Notes: generated by a model not told the origin, from the sequence alone. DNA of 64,000 bases from an uncultured Cedecea sp. (GCF_947498825.1 NZ_CANMLV010000019.1:1-64000); one strand, 5' to 3'; numbered from the stretch's first letter, positions 47,101 through 57,101 are shown. A program made the numbers and translations.

Positions 47101-48720
47101 ATGAAGGCATACCAACAAGGACTTGAGCGCCGTCAGGCTAACTACGTGCCCCTGACACCTGTCGATCTTATTGCTCGTGCGGCAGAAGTTTATGGCGATA
47201 GACTGGCTATAGTGTACGGCAGTGTACGCCGTACTTGGCACCATACCTATACGCGTGCACGCCAGCTGGCTAGCGCCCTGGAACAGGCAGGTGTTGGCTA
47301 TGGTGACACGGTTGCTATCATGCTACCTAATACGCCACCTATGATCGAAGCGCATTTCGGCGTGCCTATGTTGGGTGCGGTACTCAATACCCTTAATACC
47401 AGACTAGATTCTGATAGCGTGTTATCCATGCTGCGTCATGGTGAGGCTAAGTCTCTAATAATTGATACGGAATTTTCTGAACTTGCCAGACGAGTCGCCA
47501 TGGAACTACCTGAGTTACATATTATCTGTGTTGCAGATGTGTTACCGGCAGACGCAGCGTATTTTCCGCGCGCGATAGATTATGAAACGTTCATCGCTAT
47601 GGGTGATCCAGTATTCGCTTGGGTCACACCACAGGACGAATGGGATGCTATCACCTTGAATTATACATCGGGTACTACTGGCGATCCCAAAGGGGTGGTT
47701 TACCATTACCGAGGTGCATATCTCAATGCTATTTGCAACATCTTGGAGTGGGACATGCCCAAACATCCCGTCTACCTGTGGGTGTTACCGCTATATCACT
47801 GTAATGGCTGGTGCTTCGCTTGGACAATCGCGGCGCGGGCCGGAGTCAATGTCTGCCTACGCAAATTCGATGTCAGTCTGATATTCGACTTGATTCGTCG
47901 TGAGCGTGTTACTCATTATTGCGGCGCACCAATCGTGCAGGCGGCGCTGGCTGATGCGCCCGCCGAATGGCGAGAGGGAATAAACCACAGAGTGCATACC
48001 ATGATGGCAGGTGCTGCGCCAGCACCTGCCATCATCACCAGGATAAAAGCGATTGGATTCGAACTCATTCATGTATACGGTCTGACCGAGGTCTTTGGCC
48101 CTGCCACCGTGTGTGCCGAGCAGGATGATTGGAAGCACCTGAGCGATGGTGAGCAGTCAGAGCTCAAGGCCCGGCAGGGAGTGCGTAATCATTTTCAGCG
48201 CGATGTAGAGGTGCTTGATGTTGATACAATGCAGTCCGTTCCTGCAGACGGCAAGACTATCGGTGAGATCGTAATCCGGGGTAATATCTGCATGAAGGGC
48301 TATCTTAAAAACGAGAGCGCTACGGAAGCCGCATTTACTGGAGGTTGGTTTCACACTGGAGACTTGGGTGTTATGTCCCCTGATGGTTATGTGCATATCA
48401 AAGACCGTAAGAAAGATATCATTGTCTCTGGAGGCGAGAACATCTCCAGCATTGAGGTTGAAAATGCTCTTTACCATCATCCTGCGGTGTCAGTTGTAGC
48501 CGTCGTAGCGATGCCAGATCTTCAGTGGGGAGAGGTACCCTGTGCTTTCGTTGAGCTCAAGTCAGGCTCCTCGGTGACGAAAGACGAGTTGATCGTTCAT
48601 TGTCGTACTTTGTTAGCGGGTTACAAAATCCCTCGGGCTATCTATTTCGGTGATGTTCCCAAAACCTTTACAGGAAAAATCCATAAAATCGAGTTACGCA
48701 AGAGGCTGCAATTGAGGTGA
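47101..48720 (+). CDS. AMP-forming acyl-CoA synthetase
   Basis: The 539-aa protein is an ANL-superfamily ligase: P-loop YTSGTTGDPKG at 188-198, the LPLYHCNGWCFAWTIAARA substrate-pocket region, HTGDLGVMSPDGYV and the hinge DRKKDIIVSGGENISSIEVE in the C-terminal lobe (given in pieces), ending with the catalytic Lys in FTGKIHK. HCNGWC is the pattern of short- or medium-chain acyl-CoA synthetases such as AlkK, DmdB and plant AAE enzymes. It would supply the acyl-CoA for the citrate-synthase-like enzyme. It is the last gene of the operon. Confidence 0.88.
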   Translation: MKAYQQGLERRQANYVPLTPVDLIARAAEVYGDRLAIVYGSVRRTWHHTYTRARQLASALEQAGVGYGDTVAIMLPNTPPMIEAHFGVPMLGAVLNTLNTRLDSDSVLSMLRHGEAKSLIIDTEFSELARRVAMELPELHIICVADVLPADAAYFPRAIDYETFIAMGDPVFAWVTPQDEWDAITLNYTSGTTGDPKGVVYHYRGAYLNAICNILEWDMPKHPVYLWVLPLYHCNGWCFAWTIAARAGVNVCLRKFDVSLIFDLIRRERVTHYCGAPIVQAALADAPAEWREGINHRVHTMMAGAAPAPAIITRIKAIGFELIHVYGLTEVFGPATVCAEQDDWKHLSDGEQSELKARQGVRNHFQRDVEVLDVDTMQSVPADGKTIGEIVIRGNICMKGYLKNESATEAAFTGGWFHTGDLGVMSPDGYVHIKDRKKDIIVSGGENISSIEVENALYHHPAVSVVAVVAMPDLQWGEVPCAFVELKSGSSVTKDELIVHCRTLLAGYKIPRAIYFGDVPKTFTGKIHKIELRKRLQLR

Positions 48721-49257
48721 AATACTATTCAGTCCGTGTCTGAGGTCAGGTTGTGAGCCATCGTCTGAATCTTGGAAACGAGTCTCTTTAGGAAAGAAGT
48801 AAATAGAATCAAAATGTTCTGAAATAGTGGATTGTTCGTACGATATATAGATATGAAAGAGCAATAATGTGAATAATTTAAGTTGACTACCTCGTAGTAC
48901 TCGATTTGGTAGCAATGTTAATGATCGATTCTGTAGATGATATGGAAATGAAGTCAGTAACATCCCCCTATATAATCAGCATTAAAGCAGTAATCACGGC
49001 ATACAGCGCGCAAATCATAGAAACCCCATAAATACAGCGTTCGCCCTCCTATCATAACGTGCAACGCGGGTTCTGTCGCCAGGGCTCAGAAAAGAGACGT
49101 GTGCTGTGTCGTGGCACACTGGGTCTGGCCACATGAACAGAGGGGATGTCATCGGACCATTAGATGCATTTTTAAGATATTCCTTAGATGCGGTACGTTT
49201 CTGAATGTCTATGCTTAGTGTGTCATACAAATTTTTCCCCAACATGAGGAATACTCT
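48721..49257. other. 537-bp region with the right copy of the direct repeat
   Basis: Apart from the 128-bp repeat at 48973-49100 I see no gene. A minus-strand frame at 48694-48963 has no ribosome site and unlikely composition. There is no clear terminator after the ligase gene. Confidence 0.5.
48973..49100. repeat. 128-bp direct repeat, right copy
   Basis: Same sequence as 39301-39428 with two substitutions (near 49020 and 49033). It includes a detached fragment of the yecN start (15 codons) that cannot be expressed as YecN. Confidence 0.95.
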
Positions 49258-49368
49258 ATGTATAAGAAAAGTCTGTATTTTATCTTAATCGCTTCCTCTT
49301 TCGCCTTTTCAGTCACCGGATGTTCTTCAAATATTACCCTTCCAATCCGGCAGGACAGAAGTCTATAA
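49258..49368 (+). CDS. Small lipoprotein (36 aa), unknown function
   Basis: ATG 49258 follows GAGGA. The peptide is MYKKSLYFILIASSFAFSVT followed by GCSSNITLPIRQDRSL: a basic start, a hydrophobic core and a lipobox ending in Cys at residue 22. The mature part would be only about 15 residues. Such short lipoproteins include entericidin-like and lysis-type peptides, but there is no match I can name. Confidence 0.55.
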   Translation: MYKKSLYFILIASSFAFSVTGCSSNITLPIRQDRSL

Positions 49369-49706
49369 AAAATAATTAAGTCTGATAGTTGCGACCAGAG
49401 GGGATCTACGCCGGAACCCCAGATTTTCCGGCAACAGAAATTATGTCATGCTGAGTAGATTTATACCGTCAGATCACCATTGGTCATCAGGATATATATG
49501 TCTTTGCAACGTTTCCGGGGTATCCCCATATCATGACATAAAGTATGGCCTTTTTTCTCCGGACATTCCATCGGTACAGGTTGCGTAGTTTCTCGCAGAA
49601 CAATCCTTAATGCCAATTACAATATTGTTCTTATTTAATTAATCCAGTATTTTTATATTGGTAACGGTGAGTCTGATTTCATTGAATTTAAATAAGGAAT
49701 TAAATC
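49369..49706. other. Intergenic region, nothing recognised
   Basis: About 340 bases with short frames on both strands but no ribosome site or motif. An AAGGAATTAA site immediately precedes the next ATG. Confidence 0.4.
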
Positions 49707-50733
49707 ATGAGCTATAGAATCAAAAAAAAAACTGTTAGTCCCGTTGTTATTTCTGTTTAGCCCTTTAAGTCATGCAGTTGTAGCTGGTGGGATCGTTTCG
49801 GTAAGTCATTCATGGCCTGTCAACTCAGAATTTAATAAATTATCGTTCTTTCAGCAGATAAATAACGATGGAGGAACAGGCTCCAAATACTACTGGGTAA
49901 ATCAGTTTTATTTTAAAAATGGAGATGCTGGGTATATTGGTTTACAAAACCGGGGCGACGGTGTTCATGCCTTTAATTATTCTATCTGGAAGGCAAAAGG
50001 ATGGAAGAGTGGTGTGTGTAGTTACTTCGATCACGAAGGTTCTGGAGTTCAATGCCAGATTGTTGTGCCATGGAAAATTGGACATCAGTACAAATTAGAT
50101 GTTTCCAAAAATGGAAATCTGGTTACAGGGACAGTGACCGATTTGATGGATGGTACAGCTACAACGGTTGGTGTTATCGAAATTCCAGATACATTCGGTA
50201 AGCTATACTCATCTTCCGGTTTTGTTGAAGAATATTCCCAAGAGAATGAGCAGCTTTCTTCCTGTTATGTGATGGGGGCTCAAAGCTCAATTTTTCTGAA
50301 CCCAATAGGCGATGACAAAACAAACGCAGAGCAGAGTTCCTATACCTATGGAAATTGCAATGATCCTTATGTGATACAAGCTGCATGTAATGGTGATGCA
50401 TGCATCAATACCATCAGCAATCTTCGTGCAATGGCTTCCCCAAACGCACCTATAGTATCGATTGTCAACGATAACCACTTGACCGCAGAAACCATATCTA
50501 ACGCTTTGAACAAAGTCGACTTGGTAGCTATTCGCTCTCAGGATGGTCATTGGGCACCAAATATTTATTTCCCGGAGCCTCACACGCTAAAATGGAAATC
50601 AATATTTGTAGATCATCGCGCAGGTTCTAGTTCAGCTGTTCATGTAAACGGCTCTGTTACAAAGATAAACAAGGGCCAGCACATAATGTATATGTCTGAT
50701 GGTAGCAGATGGAAAGTGATTAACCCGGCCTAA
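49707..50733 (+). CDS. Secreted DUF3472-like protein with an out-of-phase signal peptide
   Basis: The ATG at 49707 has a good AAGGAA site, but its frame stops at 49758. A run of ten A (49722-49731) lies in codons 6-8. With nine A the frame would continue directly into the long downstream frame (TTG 49744 onward), giving MSYRIKKKLLVPLLFLFSPL and then SHA, a typical signal peptide. The mature protein has YYWVNQFYFKNGDAGYIGLQ and GVCSYFDHEGSGVQC, the pattern of DUF3472 domains, and a C-terminal half with Cys-rich CNGDACINT and KWKSIFVDHRAGSSSAVHVNG. It could be phase-variable, slippage-translated, inactive or a sequencing error. Confidence 0.7.
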
Positions 50734-51321
50734 AATTATTCCCCCTTAATACCACTAACACTTCTGTTTCAAACAGTAAGGTTGGTGGTATTTATCGAGC
50801 TAATATTAAGTTAGCAATGGAATTAATTATCGACTTTTAGGATATTTCCTTAATTTGTTAGAGTGACAGCCTCAAAGCCATGAAGATAGTGCGGTTAAGT
50901 GAATGATATATAACAGCTAAAAATATTTAAACTATAATGATTGCAAATAGGTTTTTCAGAGTATAAATTTAAAATAATCCTCATAAAGAGAATGTTACTA
51001 AAAAATTAAAGAAAGGTGATATTTTTAAATAAGCCATATCGAAACAATCAGATGTGTTTGTTGGAGGGGTTGGTGAATTTTGTGGTTCCAGTAATAATAG
51101 CTGCAGGCTTCAGAAGAGAATAACAATAGTAAAGGTGGCAACGGATTACAAAAAGATTCATCAACAGATGCCCTTTACGGTAGTGGCTCTGGTACATATG
51201 GTTTATGGGGAAGTAAGTCTGCTGATTGTTCTGGCAATGAACGAAATGGCTCCCCTGAAACTATTCGGTAATTATAATTGAAAGGCACAGATTCAACTAT
51301 CTGTTATTCAAGGAGGGAACA
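50734..51321. other. AT-rich region with a possible decayed gene
   Basis: At 51050-51280 three frames each hold plausible short pieces: MCLLEGLVNFVVPVIIAAGF in one and SSTDALYGSGSGTYGLWGSK in another. The Gly/Ser-rich stretch looks like a coding remnant broken by frameshifts. The 75-aa frame at 51054-51281 lacks a good start and I do not count it as a gene. Confidence 0.4.
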
Positions 51322-51591
51322 ATGGAAAAATATGTTGTTTTTATCAAGGATAATGAATCTAAAGCAATCCCGAAAAAGCTCGTTACGCGTTCAACAATTA
51401 AAGATTTGAAACAGTTTGGTTTCACAAAGCATCATGTTGAAGTAGAGGCTGATAATGAGAAGGATGCCATAAGAAAGGTAAATGAATTTAGTAATGGCTA
51501 TTTAAATTCATTAAGTTCGTTCACTGGGAGTGTTTTTATTTGTTGCGCAGTCGTTGTAATTGTGGCTTTGATGTATCTATTTTCCTCCTGA
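51322..51591 (+). CDS. Small membrane protein, hypothetical
   Basis: The 89-aa protein has a soluble, charged N-terminal part (residues 1-60: VTRSTIKDLKQFGFTKHHVE) and one C-terminal helix (SVFICCAVVVIVALMYLF). A very strong AAGGAGG site before the ATG supports it as a gene. I do not recognise a family. Confidence 0.65.
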   Translation: MEKYVVFIKDNESKAIPKKLVTRSTIKDLKQFGFTKHHVEVEADNEKDAIRKVNEFSNGYLNSLSSFTGSVFICCAVVVIVALMYLFSS

Positions 51592-51628
51592 TGCTAATAA
51601 ATATCTACTTTCGTGATAACATTGCACT

Positions 51629-51832
51629 ATGGGTGTGTTTAGTGCAATTGTAATTTCATGTGAAGATTATTTTATGAAATTGAATCTTCCCGAGCCTGAA
51701 AAATTCCCAAACGATAAAATGCAAGTGCCTGATATTTTCACTTGTAGGGTTGGGCGATATCAATCTAGCAAAGATAAAATTATCTATTTATGGTCTGGTA
51801 AAAGCGTTTCCTTGATTGAACAGCGCTTCTGA
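51629..51832 (+). CDS. Short hypothetical protein
   Basis: This 67-aa frame starts at ATG 51629 without a clear ribosome site; an internal ATG at 51674 gives MKLNLPEPEKFPNDKMQVPD and 53 aa. No motif is seen. It could be real or chance; it lies between the small membrane protein and yecE. Confidence 0.35.
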   Translation: MGVFSAIVISCEDYFMKLNLPEPEKFPNDKMQVPDIFTCRVGRYQSSKDKIIYLWSGKSVSLIEQRF

Positions 51833-51911
51833 ATACAGTCCGAAGTGACCGGTTTGTTAGAAGTGCAGGTCAAAAATATCGCTAATAACAGGATTTAATC
51901 AGTGCCCGGGT

Positions 51912-52730
51912 TCAAAAAAGAGAAGCCTGCTCAGCGAATGCGGGTGGGGGAGTGAGGCAAGGAAAGCGCTGTTGTAGCTGGGGCCATAATCGGTGGAGTA
52001 GTGAATGGACCTCGCCAATATCAGCGGTATGAAGGAACAGGTAAGGAGTACCTTGAGTTGCCCATTCAGCAAGCTTATCTAACCAGACAGTAAATAATTC
52101 ACTACTTTGCTCTTTATCGGCACTGCCAATAAAACGGACTAATGGATTGCTGGCGGTCATAATCGCATGGACCGGGAGTCTGGGTTTTTTACGCTGCGCC
52201 TCGCGCATGGCTTCGTTACGAGCAATAGCCAGATGCACAGGGCGACTGTCGAGAATAACGCGGTTCACCTGCCTTTGGTGCAGGCCACGATTTAATGCGC
52301 GCTCATCTTCGCCTTTGTCAAAAAAAGCCGGATGGCGTACTTCAACACCATAGGTAAACGTATCAGGCAGATGGTCAAGAAAGTGCCATAATTTGGGCAA
52401 GTCAGCCGGAGAGAAGGTGGCCGGAAGCTGTAGCCAGTACTGACCAATACGGTTTGCCAGTGGGGCCAGGCATGTGAAGAAATCATCACGTAAATCATCG
52501 CAGTGGCTCAGTGCCGCCTGATGAGTAATTGTGGCCGGAAATTTAAAGCAGAAGCGGAAATCATCGCTGGTCATATCGCGCCAGCGTAAAACACGCTCCT
52601 GATTGGGCAAAGCATAAAGGGTGGTGTTGCCTTCCACACAATTAAAATAGCGGGCATAGTCAGCGAGAGATGCGATCCCTGCTCGTGCCCATTTAGGGTG
52701 CTGCCATTGTGGAAGGCCTAGATATATCAT
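51912..52730 (-). CDS. yecE: YecE, DUF72 family protein
   Basis: The 272-aa protein has the DUF72 barrel with [22 protein letters not shown] near the start (given in part: [10 protein letters not shown]), [14 protein letters not shown] and [11 protein letters not shown]. Function is unknown. It overlaps yecD by four bases, as in other enterobacteria, and its relation to yecN and aspS marks the right boundary of the accessory block. Confidence 0.95.
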   Translation of the reverse strand: MIYLGLPQWQHPKWARAGIASLADYARYFNCVEGNTTLYALPNQERVLRWRDMTSDDFRFCFKFPATITHQAALSHCDDLRDDFFTCLAPLANRIGQYWLQLPATFSPADLPKLWHFLDHLPDTFTYGVEVRHPAFFDKGEDERALNRGLHQRQVNRVILDSRPVHLAIARNEAMREAQRKKPRLPVHAIMTASNPLVRFIGSADKEQSSELFTVWLDKLAEWATQGTPYLFLHTADIGEVHSLLHRLWPQLQQRFPCLTPPPAFAEQASLF

Positions 52731-53293
52731 AATGCGGTAATAATCTCCTCGCAGCTTCGCACCCTGGCAATTCGTGGGAATATATTATTGATACTGCCCA
52801 GGTGCTGTTCGGTACTACCTGCACTACAGGCATCTTCTGCTATCACCAGCGAAAATCCCAGCTCCCAGGCATGACGGGCCGTAGACTCGACGCCAATATT
52901 GGTCGAAATACCGCATAAGATAATGGTGTCGATACCGCGACGACGTAACTGAAGCTCGAGGTCAGTACCATAGAAGGCTCCCCACTGGCGTTTTATCACC
53001 ACAATATCACTCTCTTCTTGCCCCAGTGCTTCTGGCGGTTGCCACCAGTTATCCGGCAGGGCATGAGCGGGATTAGGGGCGTCAACAGGCTGTTTCAGGG
53101 CTTCGATAAAATCAGCTGACCAGCCGACACGCACCAGAAAAACAGGTACACCGGTTTCGCGGCATTTTCTTGCCAGAGCTGCGGCATTATCGACCACCTC
53201 ATTTGCCTGTCTTGGACCACCTGCAAAAGGTAAAATGCCTTCCTGTAAATCAATCACGACCAGTGCTCTGTGCTTTGTATTAAAAATCGTCAT
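52727..53293 (-). CDS. yecD: YecD, isochorismatase-family hydrolase
   Basis: The 188-aa protein has the cysteine-hydrolase fold: [14 protein letters not shown] with catalytic Asp, Lys in [16 protein letters not shown], and [20 protein letters not shown] with catalytic Cys. ATG 53293 with GGAG is preferred over the longer frame to 53329. The substrate is not known. Confidence 0.92.
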   Translation of the reverse strand: MTIFNTKHRALVVIDLQEGILPFAGGPRQANEVVDNAAALARKCRETGVPVFLVRVGWSADFIEALKQPVDAPNPAHALPDNWWQPPEALGQEESDIVVIKRQWGAFYGTDLELQLRRRGIDTIILCGISTNIGVESTARHAWELGFSLVIAEDACSAGSTEQHLGSINNIFPRIARVRSCEEIITAL

Positions 53294-53349
53294 ATCACAC
53301 TCCAGTTTGATTCTGATTGAACAAGACATTACGCTTGGTCGAGAGTGTT

Positions 53350-53399
53350 ATCCCGGTAAATTTTGTTAAATTTTATGAGAATTATCAACTTACCGGGAT
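53350..53399. promoter_or_regulatory. Palindrome between yecD and aspS
   Basis: ATCCCGGTAA and TTACCGGGAT are perfect 10-bp arms 30 bases apart in the divergent promoter region. No T-run follows, so a protein-binding or RNA-fold role is possible. Confidence 0.4.
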
Positions 53400-53555
53400 G
53401 ATTCTGCCAGCGTAGTGGTTTCGGACTTATCGTGCGCCATTATTTCCAGTATAATAGCCCCCTTTTTTCAGTCAGTCGTGATAGTCGACAGAGTTGCCAC
53501 CAAAGTGCCTGCTTCGCAGGTGACGGGTCGCGCGCAGCTAATTAAGGAATTTCTA

Positions 53556-55328
53556 ATGCGTACAGTATATTGTGGGCAGCTTAATGCCACTCATGTGGGA
53601 CAGCAAGTAACACTTTGTGGATGGGTTAATCGTCGCCGTGACTTGGGAAGTCTTATCTTTATTGATATGCGCGATCGCGAAGGGATCGTGCAGGTGTTTT
53701 TCGATCCTGATGGACAGGAAACCCTCGCGCGTGCTGCTGAGCTGCGTAATGAGTTCTGCATCCAGGTGACCGGTACCGTTCGTGCGCGTGACGAGAAAAA
53801 TATCAACAAAGATATGGCTACAGGTGAAGTTGAAGTGTTAGCGGCTGAACTGACCATTATCAACCGTTCCGAGCCGCTACCGCTGGACTCCAACCACGTT
53901 AACACCGAAGAAGCGCGTCTGAAGTATCGCTACCTTGACCTGCGTCGTCCGGAAATGGCGAATCGCCTGAAAACCCGTGCGAAGATAACCAGCAAAGTAC
54001 GTAGCTTTATGGATGAGCACGGTTTCCTTGATATTGAAACCCCTATGCTGACCAAAGCCACGCCAGAAGGTGCGCGTGACTACCTGGTACCGAGCCGCGT
54101 ACATAAAGGTAAATTCTACGCGCTACCACAGTCCCCACAGCTGTTTAAACAGTTGCTGATGATGTCGGGTTTTGACCGTTATTATCAAATTGTAAAATGC
54201 TTCCGTGATGAAGATTTACGAGCCGACCGTCAGCCAGAATTTACCCAAATAGATGTTGAAACCTCCTTTATGACCGCACCTCAAGTGCGTGAAATTATGG
54301 AAAAACTGGTTCGCCATCTGTGGCTGGATATCAAAAACGTTGATCTTGGTGATTTCCCGGTTATGACGTTTGCGGAAGCAGACCGTCGTTATGGTTCTGA
54401 TAAACCCGATTTGCGCAACCCAATGGAGCTGGTGGACGTTGCCGACCTGCTCAAAGATGTCGAATTCAAAGTTTTCTCTGGCCCGGCGAATGACGCGAAA
54501 GGCCGTGTTGCTGCCCTGCGTGTACCGGGTGGCGCACAGCTAAGCCGTAAACAGATCGACGATTATGGCAAGTTTATCGAAATTTACGGCGCGAAAGGTT
54601 TGGCGTATATCAAGGTCAATGAGCGAGCGAAAGGTCTGGAAGGTATTACCAGTCCGGTCGCTAAATTCCTCGATGCCACTATTGTGGAAGCTATCCTGAC
54701 GCGAACCAACGCCGCTGATGGTGATATAATTTTCTTTGGCGCTGATAATAAACGTGTGGTATCCGATGCGCTGGGTGCACTGCGTCTGAAAATTGGTAAA
54801 GACCTGAACCTGACAGATGAAAGCAAATGGGCGCCACTGTGGGTCATCGACTTCCCAATGTTTGAAGATAATGGCGAGGGCGGCCTGAGTGCGATGCACC
54901 ATCCATTTACTGCACCACGTGATATGCTGGCTGAAGAGTTAGCTGCTGAACCAGAAACGGCGATTGCTAATGCTTACGATATGGTGATTAACGGCTACGA
55001 AGTGGGCGGCGGTTCAGTGCGTATCCACCATGAACTGATGCAGCAGACAGTATTTGGTATCCTGGGTATCAATGAGCAAGAACAGCGTGAGAAATTCGGC
55101 TTCCTGCTCGATGCCCTGAAATACGGTACTCCACCTCATGCTGGACTGGCGTTTGGCCTGGATCGTCTGACAATGCTGTTAACCGGTACCGAGAACATCC
55201 GTGACGTAATTGCGTTCCCGAAAACGACTGCTGCAGCCTGCCTGATGACTGAAGCACCCAGTTTTGCTAACACTGTTGCTCTGGCTGAACTGGGTATTGA
55301 AGTGATTAAAAAAGCAGAGAAAAACTAA
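53556..55328 (+). CDS. aspS: Aspartate-tRNA ligase
   Basis: The 590-aa protein has an OB-fold anticodon domain ([20 protein letters not shown] in outline), the class II core with [28 protein letters not shown] and the bacterial insertion, and C-terminal [15 protein letters not shown] motif 3. ATG 53556 gives the 590 aa of E. coli AspS; the open frame starting at 53415 is an extension. It charges tRNA-Asp. Confidence 0.98.
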   Translation: MRTVYCGQLNATHVGQQVTLCGWVNRRRDLGSLIFIDMRDREGIVQVFFDPDGQETLARAAELRNEFCIQVTGTVRARDEKNINKDMATGEVEVLAAELTIINRSEPLPLDSNHVNTEEARLKYRYLDLRRPEMANRLKTRAKITSKVRSFMDEHGFLDIETPMLTKATPEGARDYLVPSRVHKGKFYALPQSPQLFKQLLMMSGFDRYYQIVKCFRDEDLRADRQPEFTQIDVETSFMTAPQVREIMEKLVRHLWLDIKNVDLGDFPVMTFAEADRRYGSDKPDLRNPMELVDVADLLKDVEFKVFSGPANDAKGRVAALRVPGGAQLSRKQIDDYGKFIEIYGAKGLAYIKVNERAKGLEGITSPVAKFLDATIVEAILTRTNAADGDIIFFGADNKRVVSDALGALRLKIGKDLNLTDESKWAPLWVIDFPMFEDNGEGGLSAMHHPFTAPRDMLAEELAAEPETAIANAYDMVINGYEVGGGSVRIHHELMQQTVFGILGINEQEQREKFGFLLDALKYGTPPHAGLAFGLDRLTMLLTGTENIRDVIAFPKTTAAACLMTEAPSFANTVALAELGIEVIKKAEKN

Positions 55329-55771
55329 TGAGTTATAAGCGTCCCGTTTCTATTCTGGTGGTTATTTTCGCACAAGATACGAAACGGGTGCTGATGCTAC
55401 AGCGGCGCGATGATCCTGACTTCTGGCAGTCGGTTACTGGCAGTATAGAAGAGGGGGAGGACGCGCTGTCTGCTGCTCAGCGAGAGGTAAAAGAGGAAGT
55501 TGCTATCGATGCCGTCGAAGAGCTTCTGCCCTTGGTTGATTGTCAGCGCTGCGTGGAATTTGAAATTTTTACGCATTTACGTCATCGCTACGCACCGGGA
55601 GTGACGCGTAACACAGAATCGTGGTTTACGCTGGCACTTCCCCATGAACGCCCGATTATCATTAGTGAGCATCTGGACTGGAAATGGGTACCGGCAATCG
55701 AAGCGGCTCGAATGACAAAGTCATGGAGCAACCGAATGGCGATAGAAGAATTTATTATTGATGCCGCCTGA
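55328..55771 (+). CDS. nudB: NudB, dihydroneopterin triphosphate diphosphatase
   Basis: The 147-aa Nudix protein has the Nudix box from Gly at about residue 38 (GSIEEGEDALSAAQREVKEE), and ISEHLDWKWVPAIEA near the end. It removes diphosphate from dihydroneopterin triphosphate in folate synthesis. Start and aspS stop share bases (TAATG), so the genes are coupled. Confidence 0.96.
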   Translation: MSYKRPVSILVVIFAQDTKRVLMLQRRDDPDFWQSVTGSIEEGEDALSAAQREVKEEVAIDAVEELLPLVDCQRCVEFEIFTHLRHRYAPGVTRNTESWFTLALPHERPIIISEHLDWKWVPAIEAARMTKSWSNRMAIEEFIIDAA

Positions 55772-55795
55772 TACAGGCGTTTTTTGGAGATTTTT

Positions 55796-56536
55796 ATGGC
55801 AGGTCATAGCAAGTGGGCCAACACAAAGCACCGTAAAGCTGCGCAAGATGCGAAACGCGGTAAAATTTTCACAAAGATTATTCGTGAGCTGGTGACCGCG
55901 GCCCGTCTGGGTGGCGGAGATGCAGGTTCCAACCCACGTCTGCGTGCAGCAATAGATAAAGCACTGTCTAATAATATGACACGTGACACCCTGAACCGTG
56001 CTATCGCTCGTGGTGTGGGGGGGGATGATGATGCCAATATGGAAACCATCATCTATGAAGGATATGGCCCGGGTGGATCTGCGGTCATGGTTGAATGCCT
56101 GAGTGATAACCGCAATCGTACCGTGGCTGAAGTGCGCCATGCCTTCAACAAATGCGGCGGAAATCTGGGTACTGATGGTTCAGTTGCCTATCTGTTCAGC
56201 AAAAAGGGGATTATCTCCTTTGAAGCGGGCGATGAAGATCAGATTATGGAAGCCGCGCTTGAAGCTGGCGCTGAAGATGTTGTGACTTTTGATGACGGCG
56301 CGATTGATGTTTATACCGCGTGGGAAGATATGGGTGCGGTGAAAGATGCTCTGGAAGCTGCCGGCCTGAAAGCGGACAACGCTGAAGTTTCGATGATCCC
56401 ATCGACCAAAGCCGATCTTGATGCTGACAACGCACCGAAACTGCTGCGTCTGATCGATATGCTGGAAGACTGTGATGATGTTCAGGAAGTTTACCATAAC
56501 GGTGAAATTTCTGACGAGGTGGCGGCAACCCTTTAA
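55796..56536 (+). CDS. yebC: YebC family protein, probable translation factor/regulator
   Basis: The 246-aa protein starts [20 protein letters not shown] and contains [17 protein letters not shown] and [16 protein letters not shown], identical in pattern to YebC. ATG 55796 with GGAG is used; a shadow start at 55784 adds four residues. YebC homologues assist translation of proline-rich stretches and regulate genes. Confidence 0.97.
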   Translation: MAGHSKWANTKHRKAAQDAKRGKIFTKIIRELVTAARLGGGDAGSNPRLRAAIDKALSNNMTRDTLNRAIARGVGGDDDANMETIIYEGYGPGGSAVMVECLSDNRNRTVAEVRHAFNKCGGNLGTDGSVAYLFSKKGIISFEAGDEDQIMEAALEAGAEDVVTFDDGAIDVYTAWEDMGAVKDALEAAGLKADNAEVSMIPSTKADLDADNAPKLLRLIDMLEDCDDVQEVYHNGEISDEVAATL

Positions 56537-56579
56537 TGGGGTTCTGCCGGGCAAGATGCCCGCTTGAAGGTGATAAGTG

Positions 56580-57101
56580 ATGGCGATTATTATCGGTATC
56601 GATCCGGGTTCACGTATCACGGGTTATGGCGTTATTCGCCAGACCGGTCGACAACTGAGCTATCTGGGCAGCGGTTGTATTCGTACACAAGTCACTGACT
56701 TACCCTCGCGTTTAAAGATTATCTACGCCGGGGTAAGTGAATTAATCACGCAGTTTCAGCCGGATTATTTTGCCATTGAACAAGTGTTTATGGCGAAGAA
56801 TGCGGATTCAGCACTAAAACTGGGACAGGCGCGTGGGGTAGCCATTGTTGCTGCGGTTAATGCGGAGTTACCGGTATTTGAGTATGCAGCCCGTCAGGTG
56901 AAACAGACAGTGGTCGGAACCGGTAGTGCGGAGAAAAGCCAGGTACAGCATATGGTGCGTATGCTGCTAAAACTTCCCTCTAATCCGCAGGCAGATGCTG
57001 CAGATGCGCTGGCTATCGCGATTACCCACTGCCATGTGACACAGAATGCTGCGCATATAAGCTCTTCGCGACTGAATCTGGCGCGAGGACGATTAAAATA
57101 A
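56580..57101 (+). CDS. ruvC: RuvC, Holliday junction endonuclease
   Basis: The 173-aa protein has RNase H-fold catalytic Asp7 (GIDPGSR), Glu in [12 protein letters not shown] and the Asp pair in [15 protein letters not shown], as in E. coli. ATG 56580 follows AAGGTG. It cuts Holliday junctions bound to RuvAB. Confidence 0.98.
   Translation: MAIIIGIDPGSRITGYGVIRQTGRQLSYLGSGCIRTQVTDLPSRLKIIYAGVSELITQFQPDYFAIEQVFMAKNADSALKLGQARGVAIVAAVNAELPVFEYAARQVKQTVVGTGSAEKSQVQHMVRMLLKLPSNPQADAADALAIAITHCHVTQNAAHISSSRLNLARGRLK

Noticed and set aside
48694..48963. Minus-strand 89-aa frame after the ligase gene
   Set aside because: No ribosome site, composition typical of noncoding AT-rich DNA, and partly overlaps the end of the ligase gene.
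49015..49245. Minus-strand frame containing the yecN 5' repeat fragment
   Set aside because: It runs across the repeat in another frame than yecN and resembles no protein.
53415..53555. N-terminal extension of aspS
   Set aside because: It contains no conserved sequence, and ATG 53556 gives the exact E. coli length.
54540..54902. Minus-strand frame (120 aa) opposite aspS
   Set aside because: Shadow of a certain essential gene.
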